This document shows positions 32,101 through 46,027 of a stretch of 64,000 nt of DNA, piece after piece. Within the stretch, counting starts at the first letter, position 1. Every line of letters starts with the position of its first letter. This DNA comes from Anopheles merus. Its lineage: Eukaryota > Arthropoda > Insecta > Diptera > Culicidae. Both the position numbers and the translations under genes were made by a program. The stretch covers positions 5,563,144-5,627,143 of the forward strand of contig NC_054081.1 of assembly GCF_017562075.2 (NCBI RefSeq), read 5' to 3'. The notes under the pieces are model-generated. The model was not told the origin of the DNA, did not search any database, and saw nothing but the letters and a program-made list of their open reading frames with translations.

Positions 32101-35100
32101 CGCTGTCTCGCTCGCACACACCACAACCGTACAGCTGCTGGCTGCTCTGTCGCAAGCAGCGGGGATCAACACAGTCAACGGTGACGGTACAGGTTGCGGC
32201 AAACGGTTCGCTTTGACAGCCAGGTGGAAGCAAACTGACAGATAGGGTGACAGATTGCTTCGAAAATAGTCGTTATTGTGCTTGTCGATCAATTGTTGCG
32301 ATACAAAAACAATGTTTTTGTTCATACTACCATGCGATTGAGCAATGGCTTACAGCCTTACAGCCGCAAAAGGGAGACCGCGGTGGCAATTGTCAAAGAA
32401 GTTGTTCCGAAACCACATTCTACATTTCAACCTGCGCTGAACAGCTGTGCGGATGCCCAACCCGCGTGCGCTGACGGAATTGTCAAAAAGTCGAACACCT
32501 GTCAATGTGACACCAGTGACGGTTTGTTCAGGATTGGCGAAAAAAAAACAAAAATACGAAAATAAGTTCCTTTTTTTGTTTTTTTGAATACAAACTTTTC
32601 TGCAAAAAAGACGAATGAGCCGATTGGTCTCAAAGGCTCTATAAAAATAAACAAAAATAAGAAATAATCTTTTCTGCCAAGGAGGCTGGGATGAACTGGT
32701 TTAGTCGAAAACATTCATTCTTCTAAAGCAGCATAGGAATTATTCATGACACATGAAATTTACTAGCTATAAAAATTGAAATTTTGAAATTGCACATACC
32801 AAGTGACTCTGGACCATAACGTCAAAAGATGGCCAAGTGAGCCCGAAAATTGGTTGCAAATTGAGATAGAAAAGGGGTTGGACAAGAGAAGGCAGGGTTG
32901 TATAAAACTGTAGGAAAGTTGCTTTCTACTTGCTATGGTTGGCATACAAAGTTACATACATTGACACTCATGCCCGAACAATGGTTTAAACAATTGAAGA
33001 ACAACAGCTTCATCGGTACGACCTTAGCTGTTGATTTTTCAATGTCTGATTGTGGTATGGGATGATCCGAAATTGCCTGTTCGAACTCCATAGCTGATTT
33101 GGGACTGTTTAACGAAAACCCGTTGTGATATCATACTTTTTGGATGTCTAAGAGATGAAACAGTACTTGAAGAGCTACACAAATCACAGCGGATGTTATA
33201 GGCATCATTGGTACACGACTCTTCTACGTAACTAATATCTACTAAAGGGATCGAGCAAGCAGATAACCCTCCAGGTTGTTCCAGGAATATTCACTAATTC
33301 GCTAATGAGCCAGCTAGCCTGCAGAAGAGTATTTCGTATTGTAGATTAACGAGAAGTTCACCGAGTTGCAGTGGACTGGTCGTCCCATATGAATAGTTCT
33401 GGAGTCCTTAGGCTATTTGGGGGCATATGTCTATGGGTAGGTGCGTGTTGTGCATTGGGGAAGCAGAAAGACATCCTACCGACTTAGATATCCTCCAGTG
33501 CTCCGTACACATAACTTGTTATGCTTTCGATGGGAAAACCAAAATGTGGCTTAGTTGCTTTGGCCATACCTAGTTCGACTCCAGTAGTGGAACCTGGTAA
33601 GAAATGAATTAGAAGCACAGATATGTGATTGGAATGCCGGGTGCTTGTTTTGCCTGGAATCAAAATCTAGGACGCGAAAATCTAATCCAAATGCACTCGC
33701 TGCACCTGTACCAGCGGTTCTGTTGGCAGCTGTATGTATTATCTATCGCCACGCTCCACACCACCAGTGTGACCCGCTATTCCGTGATCAAAATTTCATA
33801 AGCTTCCACCTCCACGCGCGCTCTCCCCGCATATAGCGGCGCGTAGTAGCAGAGCGCGCACACGTGCTTAGCATATTAAGGATGCTGCCACGCTGCCCAC
33901 GACGCGACACGCGGTTGTCAGATGCAAGCAAACGAACCCTTTTCTCTTTCGTCTGTTGCTTTGGTGTTATTTCGCAATTTCCAACATCAAAAAGAGGCTA
34001 AAGGGGAGGGAAGAATCTCCAACCCCGCTCCCCCCCCCCCCCCCCGCGAAACCGATTTGCAAGTAGCCTGATTGATCCCTGATGTCTGATCGATAACGCG
34101 AAACTATCTTCCGGTGGGGGTATGAATGTCGCACTCATCGCCTCCCCATCATCTTGGGCCATCCGAGCCGTCCTGACGAGATAGGCCCTATTTGCATGTG
34201 TTTTTGCTGTTGTTCTTGTTGTTGTTCGCCTTCTTCAATGCCCATATGCACGGCCTGCCTTATGCATGACAGCTTCCGAAGACGCTCTCGGCACAGCAGT
34301 GTTCGTCTTATCAGTGGAGAGGTGTGTTAGCACAGTTCTCGCCTGCTTTCCGGTTTGTTTCATGGTTGCTGATCTGTGTGTGTTTGTGTGTGTGTGTGGG
34401 TTTTTTGCTTTTTCTCTCCTCCACCTTATTAAATTCTCGTCCAACATTCACAACGAGCAAGAGGCACGAAAAGGTTACGAGAGGCGAGCGGCAAGAGCGC
34501 GCCAAGGATACGGACACGCGAGACATGCGCATTCGCGACCCTGCCCGTTTATACCTGGGCCTCCCCCCGAAGAACGAGAGGAACCGATAAGCAAGTACAA
34601 AAAAAAAAAGAGGAAAGCACAGGGACAGCAGTGTATACCGTGCCCGTCATCGTTATCCGTTATGCTGCCATTAGGAGCACACCAAGCTTTTCCAGCGTGA
34701 GTCGAGGTGATCCCGTTACTACTACTGCTGCCAGGCAAAGAAGCAAAGTGCTTTCTACTCAACAACAAAAAAAAAAGCCCCTAACTATTGGCGAAGAAGC
34801 TTCCGTGCGCGCCTTTTGGTTCGGTTTTGGGGGCTTTAGCGTAGGCTCGCAGTAGCTCGGTACACCTGCAGTGGGATGCTGTGCATTCAGCCAGGAGCGT
34901 GCGGGTGCTGGTAGTTCAAGGATGCTGTGCGCTTAGAAATTCGGGTGCCTCGCAAAAATCCATCAGCTGAAGTTCGGCGAGGAATCGAGGAAGCGTGTGT
35001 GTGTGTGTTGTGCATCGATAGTGTCTCACAAAAGAAGCGTGTCTTCCACAAAAACTGAAAACACACATAGGTGAAGGTGACTAGTGACCAGCAGCAACAT

Positions 35101-37441
35101 CTCCACACACACTCACACATACAGCTCGAGCCCCCAAAAAGACCCACTCCTCTAAAAACACTGTTGCAAAGGTGGTGGTCGCGGTGGTTTGTTGCTTCTA
35201 ATCGTCCTTTGTGTGACGATTCCGTGGGGCCCAACGGGGCCGTAGGAACTAGGGGGTGGAAGGGGCGCGCGGGGTAGGCGAGAGGATTAGAGGAAGGTCC
35301 CCAAGCGCAAGTTGACGCGCAGTCCTGCCCCAACAAAGCTACAAAGCAGCTACAGTCGATAACAAAAGTCTCTCCTCTGTTCCACTCCAATTTTCCGACG
35401 CTCAGCGGGGGGGGGGGGGGGGGGGGGGGGAGGTGAGGTGATTTGAAAACGGTACTCAGTACTCAGTGATAAGGGAAACAGCGGTGGGCTGGAAGGATGT
35501 GACCGAATCTGATTGGGGATTGGGGCGAATCGGTACCCGAATCGAAGCAGGAACGCTGGTGTGCCCTTTCTGGAGCGATTTTTCGAACGAGCGGGGACGA
35601 GCCTGAGAGTGAGGTGCGACTCTGTGTATTTTCGCGCGCGCGTGTATGTGTGTGTGTGTGTGCCCGATTTCCATGTCCTTTTTTCCGCTGGAATAGAAAA
35701 AAAGGGAGGAACAAAAGGCAAAGGAAAAGAAAACACCCATCCTTTGTATGGGGGGGGGAAAGGTTGGCCTAGAATTTGTACATACCCTAGGCATCTCAAG
35801 GCGAGAGGATGCCATTCGGTATCTATTGTGTTGACATAAAAGGGGTTAGCAGCCTTCGGTTTTGGTGGTTGGATGTGACTATCATGTGTGTGTGTGTGTG
35901 AGTGTGAAACAACAAACCGATACCAAAGCAGTGGCACCAAAACTCGGTCACCAATCAAAGAAGCATTAATCATATACAATCCACCATATCCTCCCCGAAG
36001 ACCTCTCAAAGGATACACCTAAGCAGAGGAGTGGACCAACCAGGGGTCGCCCATACGGAAGGGAGAAGGCAAATCACAAATTTAGCAGCCTTTTTCAGTG
36101 CCTCCGGTGCAAATGTGTGCAAATTTGGGCAGCAGGGCTGATGTGTGTTGCTAAGTGTGCTCGTTAATCTAATAATGTTTACATTGGACGGCACTACGAG
36201 CCCACGAGACACGCCAACGTGAGCCGCATTGGAGATAGATCGGCCGATGCTGGTAGCGCCGAGCGGGCCCGAGTTTCGCCAACTGCAACGGGGTCCCTTG
36301 CTCCTTTCCAGGGACGTATAATTCGGTTTCATGCTTGGCGGTGAACGGGCCGCCAACGGGCGTTGCTGGTGTTTTGCAGGAAGGCGGGAAGAGTTGGGGA
36401 GTGTTGGGATCGACTTGCGATGTATATATATATATGTACCGCTACACTCACCAAGAAGCGTGAAGAGGCATCACTTCATGGCGTCGAATGGGAACGATGC
36501 TTTTGGAGCGTTGTTCTTAGCCTGTTTCGCCGCAGAGCCCGTTTCATCTTCGCCTTGAAGCGAATTTGAGACGGTTGAAGAAGTCTCTTGCGCCGGGTCT
36601 CGTAATGTGATACGAGAGTTTTGCCCACCCAACGGTGTCTCTTCCTGGAACCCTCGTTCCAACCCTCACCGGTCAACGGACTGCAAGCAAGGAGTTCGCC
36701 ACTCGCAGCTCAACACACCAACATCTATTCCTCTTTTTTTTTGTTTTTACAGGAAACAATGATCACCTCTTGACCAGAGGATATCGATGCGTTCAACCCC
36801 CTCCGCTCAACACACCCAACACGATATCATCCAGCAGTCCCTTTTGCCAACTCTCGGTGTGTGTGTTTGTGTGTATTTGTGAGTGTATGTGTGTGTGTGC
36901 GTTTGCAAGATGTTTCTGGGAAATTTCTCTTTAGTTCTGCAACAGTAGGCGCTCGAGAGCCTATCACAGATATCTTGCGCCCCCACCAAAAGGAAAAGAA
37001 CATAATCCGAAGGATTGTGGATTCGTGTGGGAGCGCCAGGTTGGTAAGGTCCGACAAGAGGAGTACAGCTAAGCGGTAGAAACATCGTAGAAGAAGCCTG
37101 GTACCTGAACCCTGCTCATACGCAGCTCACAAACCATTCAGGAGTAAGGGAAACCGGGCGTCTTCTAGCGCCTGTTACGAGTTCCCGCTTAAGCCAGAGA
37201 CACTACAGTACGTGTCACACAGCCTCCGCCAAGCTTAGCCAGCTTCCTAGCGTCGGTAGAGATGCTCCATTGACTAGGTGCGCTACTACAACCACACTGC
37301 TGTATCCACAGTCGAACGACAGCAGACTTCCTCCAATAAAACGGGGAAATAGGGTGGAGAGCTCGCACAGGGGGCGTACTATAGAGGTTAAGGTTTGCTG
37401 GAGAGTTGCTGGTGCGCGCGTGTGTTTGTCAGGGGAATGCA
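29101..37441. other. Gene-poor stretch with simple repeats, upstream of the nicotinic receptor
   Basis: I found no supportable gene in over 8 kb. Simple repeats include (TTG)n at 29908, (GGT)n at 30090-30113, (CA)n at 30664-30684 and 31583-31603, (TG)n at 31139-31170 and (CTG)n at 31975-32000. G/C runs occur at 31520-31536, 34030-34045 and 35407-35430. Distal promoters or 5' UTR exons of AMMECR1 or of the receptor may lie here. The part before 37442 should contain the receptor 5' UTR. Confidence 0.45.
35407..35430. repeat. 24-base poly-G tract
   Basis: Uninterrupted G run in non-coding sequence, the longest homopolymer G run in the window. Confidence 0.9.
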
Positions 37442-40400
37442 ATGAGGCTACTACACGGTGTATACTTTACGATATTCGCCGTCGTTTCCGGTAAGTTGGG
37501 CAGCGTTTGGGCGTACCGCTGTATATATTACACCGCCGTCACGTCTTGCAGTGTGCGGAGGCAACCCAGACGCCAAGCGGCTGTACGACGATCTGCTCAG
37601 CAACTACAACAAGCTGGTGCGCCCGGTAGTGAACGTGACCGATGCGCTCACGGTCAAGATCAAGCTGAAGCTGTCGCAGCTGATCGACGTGGTGAGTAGT
37701 AGTAGTCCTCGTCGGTCCGTGTGTTCGCGTTGTCCATCTTGCCGATTTCACAAACCCTTCCCCCCCGGTTTTGCGTGTTTTTATGTCTTTCGGTGATGGT
37801 GGTCCCCGCAGAACCTGAAGAACCAAATCATGACGACGAACCTGTGGGTGGAGCAGACGTGGTACGACTACAAGCTGAAGTGGGAGCCGAAGGAGTACGG
37901 CGGGGTGGAGATGCTGCACGTGCCCTCCGACCACATCTGGCGGCCGGACATCGTGCTGTACAACAACGCGGACGGCAACTTCGAGGTGACGCTCGCGACG
38001 AAGGCCACGCTCAACTACACCGGCCGGGTCGAGTGGCGCCCGCCCGCCATCTACAAAAGTTCCTGCGAGATTGACGTCGAGTACTTCCCGTTCGATGAGC
38101 AGACGTGCGTGATGAAGTTTGGCAGCTGGACGTACGATGGGTTTCAGGTACGCTGGTTCATTGTTGGTAATGATGAACACGTCATCTGAGATAGTTCTGC
38201 TCTTGTTTTGTTTTGTCACTGGGGGGGTTTTGGTGTAGGTGGATCTTCGCCACATCGACGAGATGAACGAAACGAACGTCGTCGAGGTTGGGGTCGATCT
38301 GTCCGAGTTCTACACGTCCGTCGAGTGGGACATTTTGGAGGTGCCTGCCGTCAGGTGAGTTTGTGGATGCGTTGGGCAGGCCGGTTGGTCGCTCAAGTAA
38401 TGCCAACGAGAATTCCCCACTCCTACTACTACTACGTTACAGAAATGAAAAGTTTTACACCTGCTGCGACGAGCCGTACCTCGACATCACGTTCAACATT
38501 ACGATGCGCCGGAAGACGCTGTTCTACACGGTGAACCTCATCATTCCCTGCATGGGCATTAGCTTCCTCACCATACTGGTGTTCTATCTGCCATCGGACA
38601 GTGGCGAAAAGGTAGCTCTCCCAGTGCGCCCTGGAAAACCACCCCGGCCGGGCTTTTTTAATGCTCGTTTCCCCCGTACATTTTCCACAGGTATCGTTAA
38701 GCATATCCATTCTGCTATCGTTGACTGTGTTTTTCCTGCTGCTGGCGGAAATCATTCCGCCCACCTCGCTGGTGGTCCCGCTGCTAGGCAAGTTCGTCCT
38801 GTTCACGATGATACTGGACACGTTTAGGTGAGTTGCTGTTGTGCGCTGTGCTACGGCTGTGGAGGGTTGTGCTTCACTTCCGGCAATTTCCGCCTCAGGC
38901 TGCTGCTTGGCGGCGGAGGTGGCAACACAGCCTGCGGGAAAGATTAAGATAAAATCTATTTCCTGTTCCGGTTTTACGAAGCAGCGCCATTCGTCTAAAT
39001 GGTTTACGCCTAATCGCGTTAGCGTTATACTCGAAACGATACTTTTGTGTAAAGATATCGCAAGAGTTTTCATTAGAATTTTTTCCTTATAACAACCAAT
39101 TTCTACTTCAAATGAATCTTTGAAGTTATAGGAATATTAGATGATCATTAAAGTTTCATGATTCATGAGAATATCTTGAATTTTCTACATCTCAAAACTT
39201 GTTGAAGGTTTTTGGAGTTACATGAACCTTTTATTATTCTGTATGAAGAATCTTCGATAGTTTATTACTTTTTTGGGTTATATGAATATTTGTTAGCGCA
39301 GTATAACGAATCTTCAATGGTGCATCACTTTTTGGCATTCTATGATTCTTGGATAGTTCAGATTCATGAATCTTCGATGGAGCATAACTTTTTGAATTGA
39401 TATGAATCTTGGAAAGTTTAGCATCATGAATCCTCAATAGAGCATATCTTTTCGGAGATATATGACTCTTCGTTAGCTTAGTATCATGGTTCTGGGTCAT
39501 CACAGTATCATGATGGTTGATCACTTTTTAGAGTTTCATGAATTTTGCTAACTTTAGTAGTATAAATATATAATGGCTGTTCACGTTTTGCAGCTAGTTG
39601 AACCTTCCATAGTTCAGTAGCATTCTATGGTTCATCACTAGTTTGACGTTATATTAACCTTCCATAGCTCAGTATCATGAATCCTCGATGCTTCAAACAT
39701 TTTTGAAGTAATATGACACATCTAATTAGTGTCTCAGGTTTGAATCTTCGAATCCAAAATCAGGAACTCACGCACATGCCCACTTATATCGTTCCAGTAT
39801 ATGCGTCACCGTGATCGTGCTCAACATTCACTTCCGGTCACCACAAACGCATACGATGGCACCGTGGGTCCGCACCATCTTCATCAACCATCTGCCGAAG
39901 CTGCTCGTAATGCGACGCCCAATCTACCAGCCGCTGCATCATTTCAGGTAAGTGTGCCAGCACAGCTCCAACACCACGCGCAACGTGTCTCCGTTCCGTG
40001 CAAAGAGAGTGTTAGGCAAGAAGATAGCGAGTTCACTTCCTCGGTCAACATCCCATGCCCGTCGGACTGGTTCGAGTTAAAAAAAAAAATAGTTTGTCTC
40101 TACCCCGACTTTGAATCTTGTCCCCTTTGAATCTGGCAGGTATCTGTCGTATCTGAAGTAAGTTATCTTTTCTTTCCGGTCGTTCGCGCACAGTGCCGCC
40201 TCTCAGCGGTTCATGCTGCGCTCGTGCAACAGCCTCGGTGATCATATTCCGCCACTTCCGCCCACGATCGCGTTCGATCCGTCGGTACTGCTCGATCACC
40301 ATTTGCTCGATTCCAGCGAAAGGTAAGGGTAAGGGTTGCGATGATGATGCAGAAGGCTTCAAAGGGGGTCGCTACGAGTGCCCTCTGCTGGTCCGATATC

Positions 40401-43081
40401 TGTAGATACCGTTGCCATTTTGCTGTGTTAATGTTTTGCTCGTTGTTTAATGTTGTACCGTTGTTTGGGGCGTGCGCGGACACTGCTCCCCGCGGTGGGA
40501 TCTCCAACGTCATCGTTCCCGGTGATGGTGCCTGGTGTGCGAGTTATGCATCGTTTCCTGTCTGCCCGCTGCCTGAATATCCCGCTTAATGTCTCCCAGT
40601 ATGTTTTTCTTTCTTCTTTCGTTCTTTCTTTCGGTGGAATGTGTTGATGTAGATGTACAGTTTACAGCTGCAGCCAGAGCTGCTCGATCCATCCAATCAA
40701 ACCGACCGTTGGCCACGTGGCAGCAATCCGTCCATCCAGCAAAGCATTTTGTTCCACCTCATTCCATAACCTCAACCATCTGTACATACAACCATTGTTT
40801 CGTATCGCATGACATGCCCATCGCCATTAAGCGCCTACTAGTTTTTAAATGTAATTGTGTGTGTGTGTGTTTTATGTGTGCGTGCGTGTTTGTTCCTAAA
40901 TTCCTTTATTCGGTACCCAGTGTTCCGAATGCAGTGATGGTCCACACTTCAATTTTCAGTCCACGCAGACATCCGAATTCGGCCTGTGCGAGCTTCATTA
41001 CTGTAAAGATGTAAATATTTTGTTTACATGCCTTCTGCGTGCTAGCTGTCTTTCGTTTCGTTGTTCCTGTTCTTTAAAATCACATCCATCACACACCGAC
41101 CTGTAATGGGCTGTAGGATGCGGGTGCTGTATGAGATCCTTCCCGGTGCGCCTTGGTGTATTCCTGCTTGTTTTGTTTTAGTAGTGAGTGGTGTGTCATT
41201 AATTGTTTATGCAATCCAATCGCTTGGATGGCCCAGCACGTCATCACCTCCCCATTAAAACCCCTTTATCTCGGTGTTGCAACATCCGGCTCCGGTTGCG
41301 GAATGCATCTCCCAAGCCCACGCATTCCCCCCAATGTACGCATGTTAACTAAATAATTCTTGCTTCTTGCCATGCGACCCATCTCTATCCCTGGGGGGGA
41401 AAACGGACGTCGCAGCCTCAACACCTGCCGATTGCACGGCAGCCCAACGCACCTGCACAATCATCGGTCGGGCGGGGGCGGTCGGCACCATCACCACCAT
41501 CACCACAGTGCGCTGGTGCGCGGCATGGACCTGATGGACGATATGCCGCTACCGTATCACGACCACAACCACCACAACTCGCCCATGTCCCCGATCAACT
41601 TCAATCTGCTGAGCGCGGCCAGCACGGCGGTGCCGAACCCGGCCGCCACCAATGCCACCGCCAACTCCACCACGACCGGGGCGGGCGGTTTGCTCGATCC
41701 GAACAGCAACTTCCACAAGAGCCTGGCGGCGGCCAACACGAACGACAGCAAGGCTGGCACCGGCAACCTGCTGCTCAAGACGGCGGGCGCCACCGGCCAC
41801 CTGAGCTGCTGCAACAGTCTGTTCCTGAACGATCTGCAGCAGGCGGCGGCCGTGACGACCGGGGCGACCACCGCGGATCTGCTGCTCGGCGACAACGGGG
41901 TCGCCGTGCCGCTCAACAACAATCTGCCCACGAACGTGCTGCCGAGCGGGATGATCATCAACACGACCGACACCGGCACGACGGTACCGGCGGGCGGCGG
42001 GAAGGGCGACAAGACCGGCCCGAACCGGAACCGGTGGCTGGAGTGTCCGGAGCTGACCAAGGCGATGGATGGCGTGACGTACATAGCGGACCATACGCGC
42101 AAGGAGGAGGAAAGCTCCAGGGTAGGTACAGAGTACTTGCAAAAGGTTGCAAAGGCAGGCATATTCTACTCCTGATTACGATTCTGATTCGGCCGAATGA
42201 ACTCCAAAGGCTCGACATCCCCTCGATTGGAATAGAATACGCCTGAATGTCTAGTGTTGGGAGCGTTATGTTTCATCTGAGAAGAAAACCACCCGTTCAG
42301 GAGTCTTTTGATTCGTATCAGGAGCCTTAAAATACGTTGAATCTTTGAAGATGTTGTAATTTTTCGAAGAATCTTTGTTATAGATCTTGGGACGTAGAAT
42401 TAGACATCTTGAAGAGTTTGTGTTTTTTTTTTGCAAATTTGTGATATTGCAGGACCTGAGAGGAAGTTCAAATTGGCGCATTTAATCTTATCACACTCTC
42501 TTCGCAATAATTATTGCTTAGGATTTTAAACGCATAAACGTTTGTGTTATTGTCCCAGATATGTCAAAAAGTACGGTAAATCGTATCAAGTAAAGAATTG
42601 AATTGAAGAACTTCAAGAATTGAAGATCCATTTGAACTTATGGAGATACAGCAATCATTGTATCATTAACTATTGAAAGATCATAAACCTCTTTCATAGC
42701 CAACTTCATACATCTAATAAGGAACATTCATAGTTATTATCCCTACATTCATGTATCTTTTGATAAAAGATAATCAATACATTCCGGATCGTGAAGATAC
42801 ATTCCGGTTCCAGAGTGACGCACCGTTAACCGAAAGCTTCAATATTTCTCAAATCTTCTTACACCTTTCTTATCCATCAGGTCAAGGAGGACTGGAAGTA
42901 CGTCGCGATGGTACTCGACCGACTGTTTCTGTGGATCTTCACGATAGCGGTCGTGTTCGGTACGGCCGGTATCATACTGCAGGCGCCAACGCTGTACGAC
43001 ACACGCGTCCCGATCGACATCAAAATGTCGGAGATTGCGACCACGACGGCGAAGCCTTACATCGCCAAACCGATACTATAA
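37442..43081 (+). CDS. nAChRalpha3: Nicotinic acetylcholine receptor alpha subunit, best fit alpha3
   Basis: Ten exons encode 710 residues: 37442-37490, 37552-37691, 37812-38147, 38239-38354, 38443-38611, 38691-38827, 39798-39947, 40194-40322, 41416-42121 and 42881-43081. Every junction is GT-AG and in phase. A hydrophobic signal peptide (MRLLHGVYFTIFAVVS) precedes the ligand-binding domain (NPDAKRLYDDLLSNYNKLVR). The 13-residue Cys loop is CEIDVEYFPFDEQTC, and the vicinal Cys pair YTCCDEPY marks an alpha subunit. TM1-TM3 run from LIIPCMGISFL to SICVTVIVLN, with GEK before TM2 typical of a cation pore. The cytoplasmic loop is very long (about 320 residues), His/Asn/Thr-rich, and ends ECPELTKAMDGVTYIADH. 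TM4 is LFLWIFTIAVVFGTAGIIL. It is a ligand-gated cation channel of insect neurons and part of the neonicotinoid target family. The large loop points to alpha3; alpha4 or alpha8 cannot be fully excluded. Confidence 0.9.
39128..39720 (+). repeat. 60-bp tandem repeat in nAChR intron 6
   Basis: GAATCTTCRATRGWGCATMACTTTTT units begin at 39248, 39308, 39368, 39428 and, more diverged, 39488: an exact 60-base spacing. Weaker units extend on both sides, about nine in total, filling most of the 970-bp intron. The exact multiple of three leaves an open minus-strand frame of 20-residue repeats, judged not to be a gene. Confidence 0.85.
42253..42263 (+). repeat. Orphan MITE terminal repeat in nAChR intron 9
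   Basis: TAGTGTTGGGA matches the ends of the MITEs at 290, 26111 and 46138, and is followed by GAATCTTTGAAGATG-like repeats as in the 46138 copy. I found no matching right end or direct repeat before the next exon, so this is either a deleted copy or chance. Confidence 0.4.
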
Positions 43082-43773
43082 TGTGTGTTAGTTTGTGTCC
43101 GACAAGCGAGTTTACGGGATCGCCGCCATCTGGTGGCAAATGGGTGAAGATGGAAATTCCTGCACCTATCAACCACACGTAACCAACTGGCACGTTCACT
43201 CACACACACACACACACACACAAACATACACATACACACATAGTACACACCCAACACGAACACATTTGCGTGCTCTTGTGTCACTACACAATCACGTACA
43301 GAAACGCACACACACACAAGCATGCACTCTTGGCATGCCGCGGAGGGTTTAGGGTGAATATGATAATTGGCTAGTAGTGACTTATTCTAAGTAGTACTTT
43401 TTTAATGGAAAACAAACAAAAAAAAACATCAACATCAACCTGACACGTGACATTACTCTCACCCCTTCGAAAAGCGCACTTAAAAGCCCGCACACAGACA
43501 CACCTACACCACTACATAGTAACTCGTGCACCGGATGTAAACGCGGTGCAAGCACACTTACTAGCACTAGCAGACCAATCTCTAAACTATAACTCTCAAT
43601 TTCATCGCTTACGACATACACACACACACACCAACACAGACCAACACAATATCAACACAGACACGTGTACCGTGCTTTCCGTGCGTTTGAGTCTCGTCTT
43701 AGTGCTGTTAGCTGACAGGGCTGTCACTTATTTGTAACGTCAGACGCGCGCACCCGATAAGCACGTGTCGGCA

Positions 43774-43799
43774 GCAGCAGCAGCAGCAGCAGCAGCAGC
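43774..43799 (+). repeat. (CAG)n trinucleotide repeat
   Basis: Nine consecutive CAG/GCA units about 700 bases past the receptor stop codon. Confidence 0.85.
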
Positions 43800-45547
43800 G
43801 CAGTGGATTACGAAAACAAACTACCCGCCATACTCGTGCGCATTTGGCGACCGATCAAAATGGCATCACGCGAGCGTTCGGTTCTCTACTTGCCGGTTGG
43901 TTGAGTTCTGGAAGCTATGTCACACACTTTACGCTTAATCTCTCTTACAATGGAGCAGCATGTACCACAACTACTACTACTACTATTACTACTACTACTA
44001 TTATTACTACTACTATTACTACTAGGACTTCAGCATGTACTTAGCGAAGTAAACGGTCTTAGACAAGATGGCGGCGGAACTGTCAACAAGGGTGGCGTCG
44101 TAAGCGCGCACGATGAACGCGTTAACACGCTTTTCTAGCTCGAAATTTCGTTCGTTTGTATCACCCACACACGCGTTCGTGCACGTTTCAGTCCCCCCCC
44201 CCCCTCTCACGCTGGGAGTCATTCGGTTTTGGTAGGGGCCTGCTGGTTCGCAGGAAGTTGTTAAACAATTCGTTACGATTTTACTCTCTCGCAACGTCCG
44301 TTCTATGCTAGATTTTTATTAGACGTGCCTCCCCCTCAACTCGACTAGAGGAGAGTCGTTTTTTTTAAAGCAAAACAAACAAACAAACGAAAAAAAAAAA
44401 ACGATCGAATTAGGTGCAGGAGCAACAAACCGTTAATCGATAAGCAACCGCGCGCACATACGTAACCAGTGGCACACAGGAAAGCAAGGAAAGCTGAAGC
44501 GTGTTTTTCACGCGAGGGCAAAGCGTGGAGATTTCAGAGGGGCGGGGGAAGCAAAAACCGCAAAAACCAAATCCTACAACACTGCTAACCACGAGAGCCG
44601 GCACGGAACACCACGGCGAGTAACCCATTTCCAAGGACTTTGCTGGTGAAGGACGGTGAGGAGGGATTTGCTAGTACAATTCGCAAGCACAAATCCAAGT
44701 AGCACAAGTTAGATTGTCTTTTTAATATTCCCAGATGTCTCTCCCACACTCTCTCACACACACACCCACATACATACACTATTCTGCACTTTAATGCCGA
44801 AAGTGGTTACAACAAATCGATTGACAGCCATTCGGGACGGCCATTGTGGATTGTTTCCTTTTCCCAAACCTCGTCCCAGCAGTCAGGTCCACGGGGAAAA
44901 CGTTATTCGCTCACGCTTAAACGGTGTACTATACGGTGTCGCAGTAGATCCTACCACACACACACACATACACACACATACACACACACGACATCATGTT
45001 ACCACACAGACTCGCGCAGAAAATTATCTCACAAATCAGTAACTGTTTAGAAAGCATACACGCGCTCGTTTTCCATAATTCATAGATTTGCGGCTCGCTT
45101 GGAGCAAAATACAACAAACAAAACCAAACAAAAAAAAAAAAAACGCCGAATTATTAACGTTTCAACGAAAATATAGATATATGAGAGAGGAGCAGAAGTG
45201 CGCTATAGGCTGCAGCAACAAAAAGATGCGATAAAAAGAAAATGGAGGAGAATGGTATAACGTAGGCAGAAACGCGTCAGACAGAGCAGACAACCTAACA
45301 CACAGAGACAACGTAGATACTAGAGGATTGATTTTTTTTTTATAATAACGAAAGAAAACCAAACAAAACCATTCGAAGTATTCAGCAGATAGTGGGAAGA
45401 CAGAGGGAACGACTCACAAAATAACTATAATAGTAATCAAGCAGTAGGGCAAACCGGGCAACGAAACGTGACGTGAACTAATGCTCAAAACAAAACAAAA
45501 AACAAAATGGAACAATCCACAAATCGTCGACGCGATTTGTCGCGTTT

Positions 45548-45548
<1 letters not shown>

Positions 45549-45626
<78 letters not shown>

Positions 45627-45636
45627 AAGAGAGAGG
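45549..45636 (+). repeat. (GA)n microsatellite, ~88 bp
   Basis: Nearly perfect GA dinucleotide tract with three GAAAGA interruptions at its right end. It is the longest purine-only tract of the window and also a match to the GAGA-factor binding unit. Confidence 0.9.
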
Positions 45637-46021
45637 GATCGAGATCGTGTATTTCGATTATCTCGAAAAGAGATCCGTTTTCGACGCGTGTACGACCGCA
45701 GCAGGACAGTACCTCAAAACGAAACGATTATGTGGTTAGTGGGAGGTGAAACGGGGCGAGCGGGCCGGACAGCTGGCCACAGTGGCCTCACCAGTGGTCA
45801 CCAGCGGAGGGAGCGATCCGAACACAACCAAAACCAAGAGACAAATTAAAACAAACGAAACATGATAAGAGCGGGAGAGGAGGCATGGGGAACCATAGTT
45901 AACTTATGAACAAACAAACAAACAAACAAAAACGAAAGAACAAACCAAGCTAGCATAAATATATTAAAGGCAGACAAACAACAGCAACCACAAGAACAAC
46001 AACAACAAAAAGGATATCTAA

Positions 46022-46027
46022 AATAAA
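46022..46027 (+). terminator. Candidate distal polyadenylation signal for the nicotinic receptor
   Basis: AATAAA in an A-rich context just before the A/T-rich stretch and the MITE at 46138. One of several candidates. Confidence 0.3.

Noticed and set aside
33000..33850. Possible gene or element in the middle of the gene-poor stretch
   Set aside because: I scanned both strands and found no motif, terminal repeat or long frame; left as spacer.
39234..39524. Minus-strand frame with 20-residue repeats
   Set aside because: Explained by the 60-bp intronic tandem repeat; no start context, splice sites or homologous domain.
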